Below are positions 1 to 13,252 of a stretch of 64,000 nt of DNA, piece after piece. The stretch is taken from assembly GCA_965112735.1 (NCBI GenBank), contig OZ218953.1:4526001-4590000 (forward strand). The letters run 5' to 3'. The DNA comes from Phaeosaccion multiseriatum. Lineage: Eukaryota > Ochrophyta, other classes. Positions within the stretch are counted from its first letter, which is position 1, and every line of letters starts with the position of its first letter. The notes beneath the pieces were generated by a model. It did no database searches. It saw nothing but the letters and a program-made list of their open reading frames with translations, and was not told where the DNA came from. A program made the position numbers and the translations under genes.

Positions 1-142
1 AGTATGTGTGGGTTGACGGAAAGCAATCAAGCAAGCAACAAGCATCTATTGGAGAGTAGCAACCACTAGTCCCACTTCCACAAAGAGAAGCAGCAGGTCA
101 TTGAAAACGGACCCCGACCATGCGCCGTATAGAGATACATAC

Positions 143-364
143 CTGGGGCGTGTATTCGAAGTTCTGGCTCTCATCCATGGCCAACCGCCGCATGGCTTCC
201 CTGACCACGGGCAGAGGAGCAGGGTCGCCATTCTCATCCCGGTACGCCCCCACGCTCACGTTGACCTTGGGTGAAGCTTTGTCTTCCTTGAAAGCTTGCA
301 CCAGGCTCAGAACCACATCAGGAGGAGGGGCAACCACCTCGGACCAAAAGGACGAAGCGGTCAT
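143..364 (-). CDS. Aspartate aminotransferase, first exon (partial)
   Basis: First exon of a class I PLP-dependent aspartate aminotransferase, which interconverts aspartate/2-oxoglutarate and oxaloacetate/glutamate. The protein starts at an ATG at 364 and reads MTASSFWSEVVAPPPDVVLS, followed by a segment matching the conserved N-terminus of eukaryotic AATs (alternating hydrophobics, then KVNVSVGAYRDENGDP, which in this family contacts the substrate, then PLPVVREAMRRL). The exon ends at 143 in CCCCAG followed by a GTATGT donor. The PLP-lysine domain lies beyond the left edge of the window. The lack of an obvious targeting peptide before the conserved region suggests a cytosolic isoform, although an upstream exon cannot be excluded. 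Family call is firm; compartment is inference. Confidence 0.88.
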
Positions 365-912
365 CCCTTTCCTTCTTCCTTTCCTTATCTGATCTGTACC
401 GTCGCTTGATTGATGGATATTGATGGTGGTTGGATATCGTGGTTGTAAGGGAGGGAATTTCCGTTTCAGTTTTTACTTTTTTTTTTTTTTTTTTTTTTTT
501 CTCTCTCTCTTCTTTCATCTTCTCATCTTCTCTTTCTTTTTGCTCTGGCTCTAACCACACACAGTAAAAACGTAGCTCCGTTAGTTACCGAGCGTACGTA
601 GCTCAGTTGATTTGAGCTGGAGAAAAAGGGAGGTTCAATTATTTTATATCCTTTCTTCCCTCTTCCTCGATCTTTCACTCTTCCTTTCCTTTGCTTGCTT
701 TGCTTGCTTTGCTTGCTTTGCTTGCCATCCTACCTCGTCCCCCTTCCCAACCTCTTTCATACAAAATCTTCTTCCTCCTTCTACGACCGAGATGAAGACT
801 TGCTTCAGTTTCAGTTTCAGCCGTAGGACAAAGGCCGGCCCACCAGCAGCCAGGTGCTTCCGCCACTGCTCCATTGGTCAGTGTGCCGTAGCTAGCTGCT
901 CTTCCCCTGCCT
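365..912. other. Intergenic region with poly-T tract and TTGCT repeats
   Basis: No gene is supported here. It lies between the 5' end of the aminotransferase gene and the stop codon of the alpha2-delta-like gene. It contains a run of about 22 T at roughly 479-500 followed by a CT-rich stretch, and four tandem copies of a ten-base TTTGCTTGCT unit at about 690-726. As the aminotransferase gene reads leftwards, this is its promoter region. Confidence 0.6.
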
Positions 913-3900
913 TTAGAGGTCGGCAAGAGTCGCAACAGGCAGGGGGGCAGGCCGCCAAGAAGCGGGACCAACATATTTGGGCACTCCGTCCTGCTGCCTC
1001 ATGGTAAAGGCAGGGGGGTTCCGAGTCGGTATTGCCTGCTGGGGCTGCGATTCTCCCACAGCAGCAGGACGTGGCGGTGCAGAAGGCGTAGGCTTAGCGC
1101 CAGCGGGCCCCTGCGTCGGCCTCTTGTACCTCCTCCAGAACAACACGCAGCAGAGGCAAGCAGCCGCCACAGAGATGACGACGATGCCGGCAATGGCTGC
1201 TCCAGAGAGAGCATCGCCAGACGCCCTCGTCGTCGCGAAGCACGTGGGCTCTTGCAGGCTGGCGTCAGCTTCGGAGCCGGTATCGCAGCACGCCCGCTCC
1301 ACGTACGACCAGTCAGCGGCGTCCGTGTTGGTCCATAGCGTTCTTGGGTACTCCCCGGCCGGCATGCAGTCCTCGGGAGTGAGCTCCTGCCGCGGGGGAG
1401 GAGGGGGGCAGGCAGAGGGAAGGGACAGGAATCAGCGCTTGCTTCGTGCAGTGGGAGGGAGGACGACGGAGCGGCGAGCTCGCCCCGCCACCCCGTTGAC
1501 TCGCTGCCTGAGCGGCAAACCAAGACCAACCTGAGTTGACTCGCACTGGTTCGCGCACACGCTGGCGTCAGAGATGGAGGCCCTGTAGGCTTGCTTGTCG
1601 CACTCGGACAGCTCGAAGACCGGGCACGTGCTTGACTCTGCGACGAGCCGGTCAAGGACGAAGCTGTACTCCACGTTGAGGTCTGTGAAGGTCGACAGCT
1701 TAAAGTCCACTGCCACCACCCCCAGAAAGGTGGAGGGGCTGCGGAGAGGAGAGAGGCGACGCGCAGAGCGAGAGAGGGGGAGGATGGAGGCCAGACTAAG
1801 CGAGGGAACAGACCTGGCTGCTTTCTGGGTTCCAAACACGATCTGCCACAGCAACGTCTTGCTTGTAAGCCGCCTACCTGGTGCTGTGGTCGTAGGCAGA
1901 CGCCGCGCAAGTAGTACCCAACTGGCCGCCCGTGTCGAAGATGTAGGGCTCTGTCCAGGTTGTGAGGTTTTGTGAGCTGCTGTTTCCGCTCCCGATGGCG
2001 TAGAGCTGGTAGTACGATGCCATCGCCCCGGTGAGATCGTCGGTGCTGCTGACGTGACGATAAACTCCGTCCGTCTCACAGGCTATCGCCTGTGTGGTGT
2101 CTTGGTCTGCGTCCTCGCCGAAGGAGAAGGTGAAGATTTCTGCACCAATGTCCGCGTTTCTAGTCTCGATGAGGCCTGTCGTCTCCAGCGGATCCAGCGG
2201 TCCGTCACTGATCTCTCCTGGAGTCAGTAGTGAGAGCAGAGAGCAGAGGAGAAGGAAGCGTCAGTCATCCTCTTTCAAATGCATCTCGTTGCTTGTGCAG
2301 TGCAAGCGACGCTTCCGAAGGTGTTCGGCTTGAGCTTGCTTACCATCAGTGAGGAAAAGAATTGTAGTGTGGCACCCCGCCGTGTTGCCGTTAGCGACGG
2401 AGCTGTCGAAGACATAAAGCGAAGCAAGTGGAACAAGTACGTAAGTGAGGTGAGGTGCCGAATCCAGGGATTGCTGCAGCCAGAGAGTATGTGATGCTCT
2501 CCGCTTGACTTGGCTGGGCTCACCTCTCGATGAGATCGAACGCCAAGTCGAAGGCTGCCGCAGAGGGTTGGAGCACATGATGGATGGGACGACAAGGAGA
2601 GACGTATGTGAGTACAGAAGCAACTGCTGGACAGTTTTCAGAGAGTGCCTCTCACTCACCTTCGTAGAAGTTCGTCCCGCCGTTGGGAGACAATTGGCCG
2701 ACCAGCCCAGAGAGAGCAAGCAGGTTTTCTTCCGTGGCCTGGTGGGCAGCAGCAGAGCGCAGTTTGTCAGCCAGTACAAACGATTCAAAGGGAGCGAGAG
2801 GAGCGAGGAGCTGTCCAGATAGACTACCGCTGTACCTGCAGCAGCGAATCCGTACTGCGGCTGAGCACCTCTGCCGAGGAGTCGAAAGAGATGACGTTGA
2901 CGTAATGGTCGAAGGTCATGCCGGTAAGCACCGTCTGTACCGCTTCGATGGCGAGCTCCATCTTGCCGTCTGCTCTCATGCTTCCCGACGTGTCGAGGAT
3001 GATGATGACATCCTTGGGCCCGCTGCTCGCTCCAACGAACCAGGGCCTGCGTACAGAGATTAACGGGCACGGGAGCGGGGGGGGGCAGACTGAGCCCATC
3101 GACGGCACGCAAGAGAGGTCGGAAACGCGTACCTTAAACGCGTGTCGAAGTTGCCGCATTCCTCCTCAGCGATGCCAGGAAAGTACCGAAAGACACCGCT
3201 CCAGCTTCCGAAGAAGGCTGCTTCAAGTCCGTACCTCTCGTTGTTGTCATCGTAGGCAGACTTGAGAGAGTCTGTCACATGTCACGCGGGGGAGAGGGAG
3301 AGAGAGTAATGGTATAAAAGCTTCGCCTGGTGCTGCCCCTCCTCCTGCTGCCTTTCGCTCACCTTCAACCAGTCCCGAGAAGCATGCAGCTTCAATAAGA
3401 CTTGCCTCCGTGGGGTTTCCGCTCTCTCCATCAGCTAGAGCCGCGGGGATCCTCACCACACTCAGCGTTTTGTCGACAAGGTATCTGAGCAGCAGGGGAG
3501 CGAAAATGAAGAGTGAGCGACGAGGAAGGACCGCCAGGCTTTCGCTGGGAAGATTCGGTGTGGCGCTTACTTGCTACTCACCCGCAAGACTCCTCCTCGC
3601 ACTCGTCGAGCACTCCGTCCGCCTCGCAGGTGGCCCCACTCCTGACGCTGCTGCAAGCGCTATTGTGGGAGGCCGTGCAGTCGCTCGACGTGATGGCACA
3701 CCTCGACGGGAAAGCATCCTCAATCTCCTGCTTGAGCTGCAGCACAACGGCCTCTGCGGCAGTGATGGCATCACTAAGGGACATTCTGGGCTGCTGCTTC
3801 TGCTGTGTGTCTCACTTCGGCTACTGCTGCTTCTTCCACTGCGGCTACTACTTCACTGTCCGAAAACGATCCTCTGCTGCTGCTGCTGCTCTCTTAACTG

Positions 3901-4173
3901 ACTAACCTGAAGGCTGAAAGGCGTAGTAGCACGAACTTCCTCTTGGCGGTGATGAGATAGGCGCTGCGGGTCTCTCTCTTCTTTGTAGCTTTGCTGTCTG
4001 TGGAATATGAGGAAGGAAATGAGGAAGGGGAGGGAGAGGGAAACGAATCCAAAGAACGTTCCTATCCCTACGTAACGGTTTCTGTGCTTGACGAATCGCT
4101 TGACCCTAAATAATTTGCCCTGGACAGCACTGATACAAGGTGGTCCTTCGGGCTGCGCATAAAAAAGGATCAT
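913..4173 (-). CDS. VWA/Cache membrane protein, calcium-channel alpha2-delta-like
   Basis: Eleven exons in consistent phase give about 716 aa: 3907-4173, 3582-3802, 3363-3484, 3133-3271, 2836-3046, 2660-2738, 2524-2554, 2344-2402, 1878-2217, 1531-1738, 913-1386 (read downwards). The order matches voltage-gated calcium channel alpha2-delta subunits: an N-terminal VWA segment with FFGSWSGVFRYFPG, then RPWFVGASSGPKDV, the VWA domain with an intact MIDAS motif DTSGSM and FLTDG, a Cache-like extracellular domain (FTFSFGEDAD, WTEPYIFDTGG, LGVVAVDF), Cys-rich segments, and one C-terminal membrane helix (AAIAGIVVISVAAACLCCVLFW) with a short Pro-rich tail. In animals such proteins bind Ca2+ and traffic channels; here the role is unknown. 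The N-terminus is uncertain: the hydrophobic stretch near 4040 may be part of an intron ending in a strong acceptor. One exon is only 31 nt. Confidence 0.82.
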
Positions 4174-4538
4174 CAAACAGTTGTTATACTATGGCCGGCC
4201 GGCCCGGCTTCCTGATTCCTCCTCCCTCCTCCCCTGTCGGGTCCGGTCTTGTTCATGGCAGCAAGCGGTGCTCGCAACGTCCGCCCGCACATGCCCCGCC
4301 CACAGCATATCCTCCTCCTCCTCATCCGTCCAGCAGGGTTCAAACCGCGCTTCTGGGTTCTCAAGGGAGTGTTCCTGGACAGTTTGGCGAAGGCCACTCG
4401 CCCCCCCCCCCCTTGTGTCTCGTCTTAGATTGAGAGCCCGCGTGGAGAGGAGCCTAGCTTGAAGCGTGAAAGAACAAAAGGTCCCTGGTTTCCATTGGAT
4501 TTGGGAAGAGGAGGAAGAAGACACTACACTACTCATTA
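4174..4538. promoter_or_regulatory. Intergenic spacer, promoter of alpha2-delta-like gene
   Basis: No protein is supported. The spacer separates the stop codon of the GCFC gene at 4539 from the proposed start of the next minus-strand gene at 4173. It should contain the 3' end of the former and the promoter of the latter. It is GC-rich with a C10 run near 4402 and no recognisable core promoter motif. Confidence 0.4.
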
Positions 4539-7500
4539 TTAGAGCGACTTCATGAGGGCATTCACTCTCGTTTTGCCATCTTGTCCTGCCCCAGCCTTGC
4601 CAATCTCTCTCAAGAGCGCGACCAGCGCATCAGCGACGCTCTCCTTCCCATCATCCTTCTTCTTCCCAGACGCCGCCTGCTCCTGCTTCTGCCGCTGCTT
4701 CTGCTGCAGGCCGGGTTTGGGTATCCGGAGGGTGTGAGCGGCCTCTCGCATCACGCTCGAGCTTGCACCCCCCCCACTTCCGTCGATGTCAGGTCCAGTG
4801 GGAAAGGTGATGGTCGGCTGATTCTCTGTGGACAAGAAAGACGGTGATGATGACGACGACGACGATGACGATGATGATGAGGGGAAGCACGACGCGACGG
4901 CTCTCTCCAGCACGGCCAGCAGCTCCGGCGCCAAAGAGGCATTGGCCAGCAGCAGGCTACGCATGCACGGCAACAACCGCAGCCCGACGAGGTCCACAAG
5001 CGCCAGCGCCGCAAGCCCGTCGCCCTCCACCCCCCCTGCGTCATCGTCCTCGCCATCGCCCACGTCGCGGCGCAAAGCCTCTCCCCACGAGCACACGTTA
5101 TCCAGCAGCTTGAGGCCCCTCCACAGCTGCGCTCTCAGCAGAGCAAGAACCCCCCCCGCCGTGCGCTTGCCCGCAGCCACAGGCACGCAGAGTGCGTCTA
5201 CTTCCAACCCAAGAGTGTCCAGCAGCGCCGTCTGCAGCCCCTCTCTCCACGCAGCTCCCATAGCTGCACCAGGCCCTCCACCCCCCCCTCCCCCTCCTCC
5301 TCCTCCTCCTCCTCCTCCTATTGCTGCTGCTGCTGTGTTTCGCCCCTCCTTCTCGCTGCCTGTAGCCGTCTTGCCCTTCTTCCCATGCTTCTCTCCATCA
5401 TCATCCTCAGCGTGGCCCAGCAACTCCCGAGCAGCGGCGACGAGGTGCAAAGTCTCCGTAGTGGAGTGAGGATCGTACGTGTGGCTCACAACGTCCACGA
5501 GCATGGGGAATATCACTCGACCCAGCAGAGCCGGTGCCAGCCAACGATCCGGGTCTTCGCGAGCAGGGTATGGGGCGGACAGGGGTGTCGGAATGCCCTC
5601 TCCGAAGAGCGCAGTTTCGCGATACCATTCAAAGTGGGAGAAGATGCCCTCTGTGGGAGAGAATGAATGAGAGGCGTGGGGTAGGGTGGCATGACAGGAC
5701 AAGGGTGCCAGGTGGTGAAAGGGAGTAGAACGTAAGAGAATGGAAAGTAGCAAAGGAGCATGTTGGAGGGAGAGAGAAGAGGAAGCATCACGCTCGCGGT
5801 GATGACGACAACAATGAGGACAAAGGACGACAAAGCGACTGAGAGAACAGATGGCACGCCCCTCAACCACTCGTCGATTTGGAACAGATGGCGGAAGGGG
5901 CTCATGCCGCCAGGCTTAAGATGAGGAGAGGCAGCGCACGAGGGATAGTTCGCCACTAGCTCCAGCGAATACTTGCTTCGTTGCTTGAGGGTTGTGTGAG
6001 GTGTAGAGAAGAGAAGAGAGTGCGTGGGCTACAAATCCACTTGGTGAGGTGAGAGATCCGTCTTTCTCTCGTTATGCCTCCTGTACCTGTTTCTGAGATT
6101 GCCTTTCCGTCCATGAGTCCCTCTGCGGGTTGCCAGCGGAAGGCCTCCAGACGCACAAAGGGCAGCAAAAGGTCGGGCAGAGCGGTGGAGCAGAAGCACT
6201 GCGTGTAACGCTCGCCAAAATTCCTCTTCCATTCCTCGAACATGCCCTGGAAGGAAGGAAGGAAGAGGAGGGGAGGGAGTGGGAGGGGAGGGAGGGGGGG
6301 GGGCAGCGGAGCGTGCACTTGAGAAAGAGAGAGGCGGATGGAGGGAGCCCTTGGCCACCCACTCACGGGGGTATGTTTGCGCTTCCTCTCCTCGTTCAAA
6401 CACACAATAGCTTGTCCTTCGCTCTTCACCCCGTCTGCCCCCCCCTTCCCTTAGACGCTCGAGACAGCGTAGCAAAGAGAGGGCAGATGAAAGCAAAAGA
6501 AGAAGTGGGTAGCGAATGGCTCTTCCAAAAGACGGCAAGAGAAAACAAACAAACAAACAAGTAACCAAATAGACGAGCAAACAAACGAACAACAAACAAA
6601 CAAACAAACACAAACAAACTAACAAACCAGCGAACAAACAAGGAAAGCCCCTGACTCCTCCTTACCCTGAGGGCGGCGAGAGACCGCACGTCCTGGTGCA
6701 CGTCCGCCAGCACCAGCTCGGAGGCCTCCACGAGGTTCAGTCTCCGTCCCTCCCACCGATCAGCCGCACTCTTGCTCTTCTTGCCCCTGCTCTTGCTCCT
6801 GCTCCTTGCTTTGTCTTTGTTCTTGGGGTCCCCTTCGTTGTCATTGTCGTCGTCGTCGTCGTCGTCGTCCTCCTCCTCCTCCTCCTCCTCCTCCTCCTCC
6901 TCCTCCTCGTCATCGCTCCCCCAGTCGTCCTCCTCCACGTCCGACTGGAGGGCAAGCATGACTGCTTCACACGTGGCCTGCCCCCACCCTAGCGCCGACA
7001 GTTCCCCTTCTAAGCGCTGGCACTCTTCCCTCGAGTCCACCTCTCGGCCAAGCCTCGCTCGTTTCCGATGCAGTCGCCCTGCATCCATCACCGCCGCACT
7101 GTTCAATTCGCCACTGGTGCTTGTGCTGCCCATGCCCCCGCTGCCAGCCGTACCGCCATTCTCCGCTTTGCCGGTGTGTCCTGCCGTTCCCACTTCCCGG
7201 CCAAACTTGTCGAGTCGATCTCCCGCTGCTCCCCGAGTCGAAGTCGATCCCTTTCCTCCCTCATTCCTATATGTCGCAGCAGAACACGTCTGCCAGGCAG
7301 CCACAGGCCCGTCAAGCATGGGTCGGTAGCTCTCACCTAAAAGCTCCAACCCAGCCCCGACCGTCCCGGAGACGACGCCCCCCGCCCCTTCCTTCTGCAA
7401 AACCTCCACCAGCCTCTTCTCCTGCCAATGCCTCCGTCGCTTGAGCCTATTAGCGTTGCGTCCAGCCTTCTCAGTGCGCATCATTTGCGCTGCATCCTCG

Positions 7501-9126
7501 AGCTCTTGGAGCATGCCCTCCTTCTCCCGCAACATGCCGCAGAGGTCGGAGAGACGATCGCGAATGCGCTGAAACGTCTCAAACGTACGCCCTGCCTGGG
7601 CCATTGCTTCGCGGGCGCCCTTTTCGTCCTTCTCTGCCTCTTGTATACCCGTCTCTGTGTCTCGCAGTCTCGACTCCCAGCGTCGATGGCTGTCCTCCAA
7701 CCGCTCAGTGGCCGACTTGATCCCTCTCCGGACCTCATCCACCGAGGCAAGCTTCACCGCTGCATCCGCCCCTCCCGATGCCTTCTTGTCTCGCCCTGGC
7801 CCTGCCCCGGACAGCCCCGCTCCTCCTCCTCTTCCTCCTGCTGCTGCTGCTCCTACTGCAAGGTCCCCTCCTCCTCCTCTGGTCCCGAGCACACGTCGGG
7901 CCTGCTCGTCCTGCCACTCCTCTTCTTCCTCCTGTACCTCCATATCATCCGTGTGGGTCATGACATGCTCCGTCAGCGTAGCCGTTTCGTGCCTCCAACC
8001 ATTCCGCATCGCGGCCCCCGACGCAGCGTCAAGAGGGATGAAGTCCGGCCCTGCGCTGCTGCTCGCTCCACCTCCTCCTTCCCGCCGCCTCACTCGACTC
8101 GCCGTAGCAGGATCGTGTTCGTCGTCCTCATCCCCAACTTCCCCTTCGCCGTAGCCTGCCCCCGCAGCCTTGAGACCTTGCTCTCTCATCTTGCGCTTCC
8201 TCTCCGCCTCTCTCCGCCGCTCTTGCTCGGCTTGCAGCCCCTCCATGGTCTCCCCCTGCAGAAGGTCCTTCACAGACATGCCCTGCTCCCCGCCCACGTG
8301 CAGTAGCTCTGCTTCGTCTCCCGTGAAGACCCGGTCCGTCTGCAGTACCTCGTCGTCGTTATTATTCAAGCCATCCCCTCCCCCCTTGCCTCCCTCCGAC
8401 CCTTTTGAACCATTTGTATTCTCACTCTGACCGCGCAAAAAAGGAGTATGGGGGAGAGGTAGAAGGCAATAGGACGGCGGTGGTCACAAGCAGGCAGGCG
8501 AGGAAGAGCAGACGGAGGGTGGACAAGAGGAATGGTGTCCTAACATTGATACTTACCAACGTGTACTTCTGGCTCTGCTTGAGCTGTGCCAACCCCTCAG
8601 AAGTATAAAGTCCTATCCAGACAAGAGAATGAGTAAGGGGATAAATATGGGAGCGTTAGGTGCGAAAGGTTGTGGGTCGTGTTTCAGGCTCCTCTCTCCT
8701 CAATCTCTTGCCTGCTGTGGAACTTTGCCAGGCGGATGCCGACGAGCCTTGCATCGGTGCGTCCAGCAGCACTTGCTGCTTTTGCACGCCATTACCATCT
8801 TCGCCGCCTCCTCTCCTCTTCTTTCTCCTGCCGCTGTCCGGCCCTACCCCGACCTTCTTCTGGAAGACAGGGCCTTCGCCCTCTCCCTCCTCCGCCCCAA
8901 AGCTTAGACTTGTCGGCCCCTTCGACGCATGCTTCTTCTTCTTCCGCTTCTTTGTCGCACCCTCAGCTTCGCTCCTCTTATCCTTCCCCTCTGCGCCTCC
9001 GTTCCCCCCACTCCCAGCTTCCGCTGAGAAATCTCGGGTATCGTCGCTTTGGTCTGCGTCTTCGTCCTCCACACCTCTCACTCGACGCTTCTGCTGCTTG
9101 CTACCGCCACTCTTCTTACGAAACAT
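4539..9126 (-). CDS. GCFC-domain protein (PAXBP1/GCFC2 family)
   Basis: Five exons (8712-9126, 8557-8612, 6666-8426, 6087-6246, 4539-5650) give about 1167 aa. The N-terminus MFRKKSGGSKQQKRRV is the basic start typical of PAXBP1/GCFC2; exon 2 supplies LYTSEGLAQLKQSQKYTL, the conserved short helix of the family. A long coiled coil follows (VDEVRRGIKSATERL to LEDAAQMM), then an acidic tract of about 45 D/E, and the C-terminal GCFC domain (ALRGMFEEWKRNF, IFSHFEWYRETALFG, RWLAPALLGRVIFPML). Family members are nuclear and associate with late spliceosome/lariat-release complexes or act as transcription cofactors. A run of about 14 Gly and a Ser run interrupt the C-terminal part. Intron 1 appears to use a GC donor (CAG followed by GCAAGA); it is the only site that keeps phase. 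Head-to-head with the kinase gene at 9602. Confidence 0.85.
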
Positions 9127-9234
9127 CCTCCACAGGCGACAGCAAATCGAGGATTCAGTTCACTACCCGTGAGGTAAGGAGAAGAGCGAAGAGAGAGAGA
9201 AAAAAGTGAAGCAGGGGAAGGAAGGGGAGGAAAC

Positions 9235-9410
9235 TTAGAGTGCCATCTGCCTAAGAGTAAAGTTTTTCGGTCGGGGCCCGACCATCGTCAGCCGGCGGAA
9301 AGCCCTGAGCTTCTTTGGGGCCTTTGTCCCTTCGATGGGCACAAAGTCGCTATAGTAGTACCGCCTAAATCCTCGCATCTCGCCATGAGCTGGCCGCTCT
9401 GCAAGTGAAG
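9235..9410 (-). CDS. Candidate small-protein exon in divergent promoter
   Basis: A strong 3' splice site (pyrimidine-rich, ending CACTTGCAG) at about 9411 is followed by an open frame to a TAA at 9235. It encodes a basic, aromatic-rich peptide: MRGFRRYYYSDFVPIEG, then KAPKKLRAFRRLTMVGPRP and KNFTLRQMAL. Codon use looks like neighbouring exons and unlike the surrounding low-complexity DNA. A possible upstream exon, in phase, runs 9603 down to about 9499 with a GTACCC donor, giving about 87 aa; its ATG would share the CATG with the kinase start on the other strand, which is suspicious. The product is not recognised; a small organellar ribosomal or complex subunit would fit its basicity, but that is a guess. 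Confidence 0.35.
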
Positions 9411-9601
9411 AAGAGAGGAGAGGACGACAGAGGAGAGAGAGAGAGCAAGAGAGAGAGAGAGAGAGAGGGAGAAAGAGACGAAGTGTGGCCGGATCGGTGC
9501 TTGGGAGGGTACGCGGATGGTGATCAGCTGCTGAAGAAGACGGTGTGGAGGGATAAGGTATTGTGAAGCGGGAGGAGTGTGGCGACGAAGCTTGGGTAAT
9601 C

Positions 9602-12477
<2,876 letters not shown>

Positions 12478-12543
12478 TTTTTATCATCATGATATCGCAG
12501 CTTAAATATAGAAGAGGGTAGTAAAAAGGGGAAAAGGAAATGA

Positions 12544-13062
12544 TCGGCCCCGTGCACGCCTAGCGGCCTAGGCCTATTTTGGAAAATTGCCCGGCCTAGC
12601 GAGGGCCGTAGGCCCTCGGCCTTTTTATAGGCCGCCTAGGCGGCGGCCTAGGCGGGGGCCGGAGGCCCGCGGCCTAGGGCAGACGCCAACTAGGCGCAGG
12701 TCCAGGGCGGGTCATATACCCTTGGCTGGGCTGGCCCGGAACCCGCCCAAGTGTCGTCAGTTTTAAGCAAATGTATTGCATGGGATAAGTGAGGAGTAGA
12801 CTTGGTTCGTGTTGTCTCTTTCCGCCTCGCTGGCCCTACGGGGAGTGCAGGCCTGCAGGTGTGCTGCTACCCACTGGCTGGGCGGCACCACGCACGCGCC
12901 CACGGGCACTGGGAGGCTGCCTAGAGGCGGGCTATAGGCCGCCTAGGGCTGAAAAGTGAGCGGCCTAGAGTGGCCGGAGGCCGCCGGCCTAGGCTTATTT
13001 CGGCCGAAGGCCGAGCGGCCTAGCGGCCTAGAGCCTAGGCCGCTAGGCGTGCACGGGGCCGA
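12544..13062. mobile_element. MITE-like element with 30-bp terminal inverted repeats
   Basis: The 519-bp segment begins TCGGCCCCGTGCACGCC and ends with the reverse complement; the two ends match perfectly for about 30 bp through GGCCTAGGC. It is flanked by a direct repeat AAATGA at 12538-12543 and 13063-13068, as expected of a target-site duplication. The interior is GC-rich, dense in CCTAGG/GGCC palindromes, and has no open frame of note, so it is non-autonomous. It sits between the kinase stop (12477) and the next gene (13253). A six-base duplication does not point clearly to one transposase superfamily, and the A-rich flank makes its exact length ambiguous. Confidence 0.8.
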
Positions 13063-13252
13063 AAATGAAAGTGGAAAAAGGAAAAAAGAAATGAAAAAAT
13101 TGGCGTACACCGGAGAATCAACTGCTCAAGAGAGGAGCACGCGCAAATCCGCAAATGGAATTCCCCTTCAAAACCCTTCACAGCCACTTTAAAACATATA
13201 CAGACTCTTCTCCGGTGTGCTCTGGTGTGGTGTGCTGTACTCTGCTCTGCTC

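Noticed and set aside
7428-8306. 292-codon plus-strand frame opposite the GCFC gene
   Set aside because: Shadow of the GCFC coiled-coil exon, which has homology, splice signals and phase support on the other strand.
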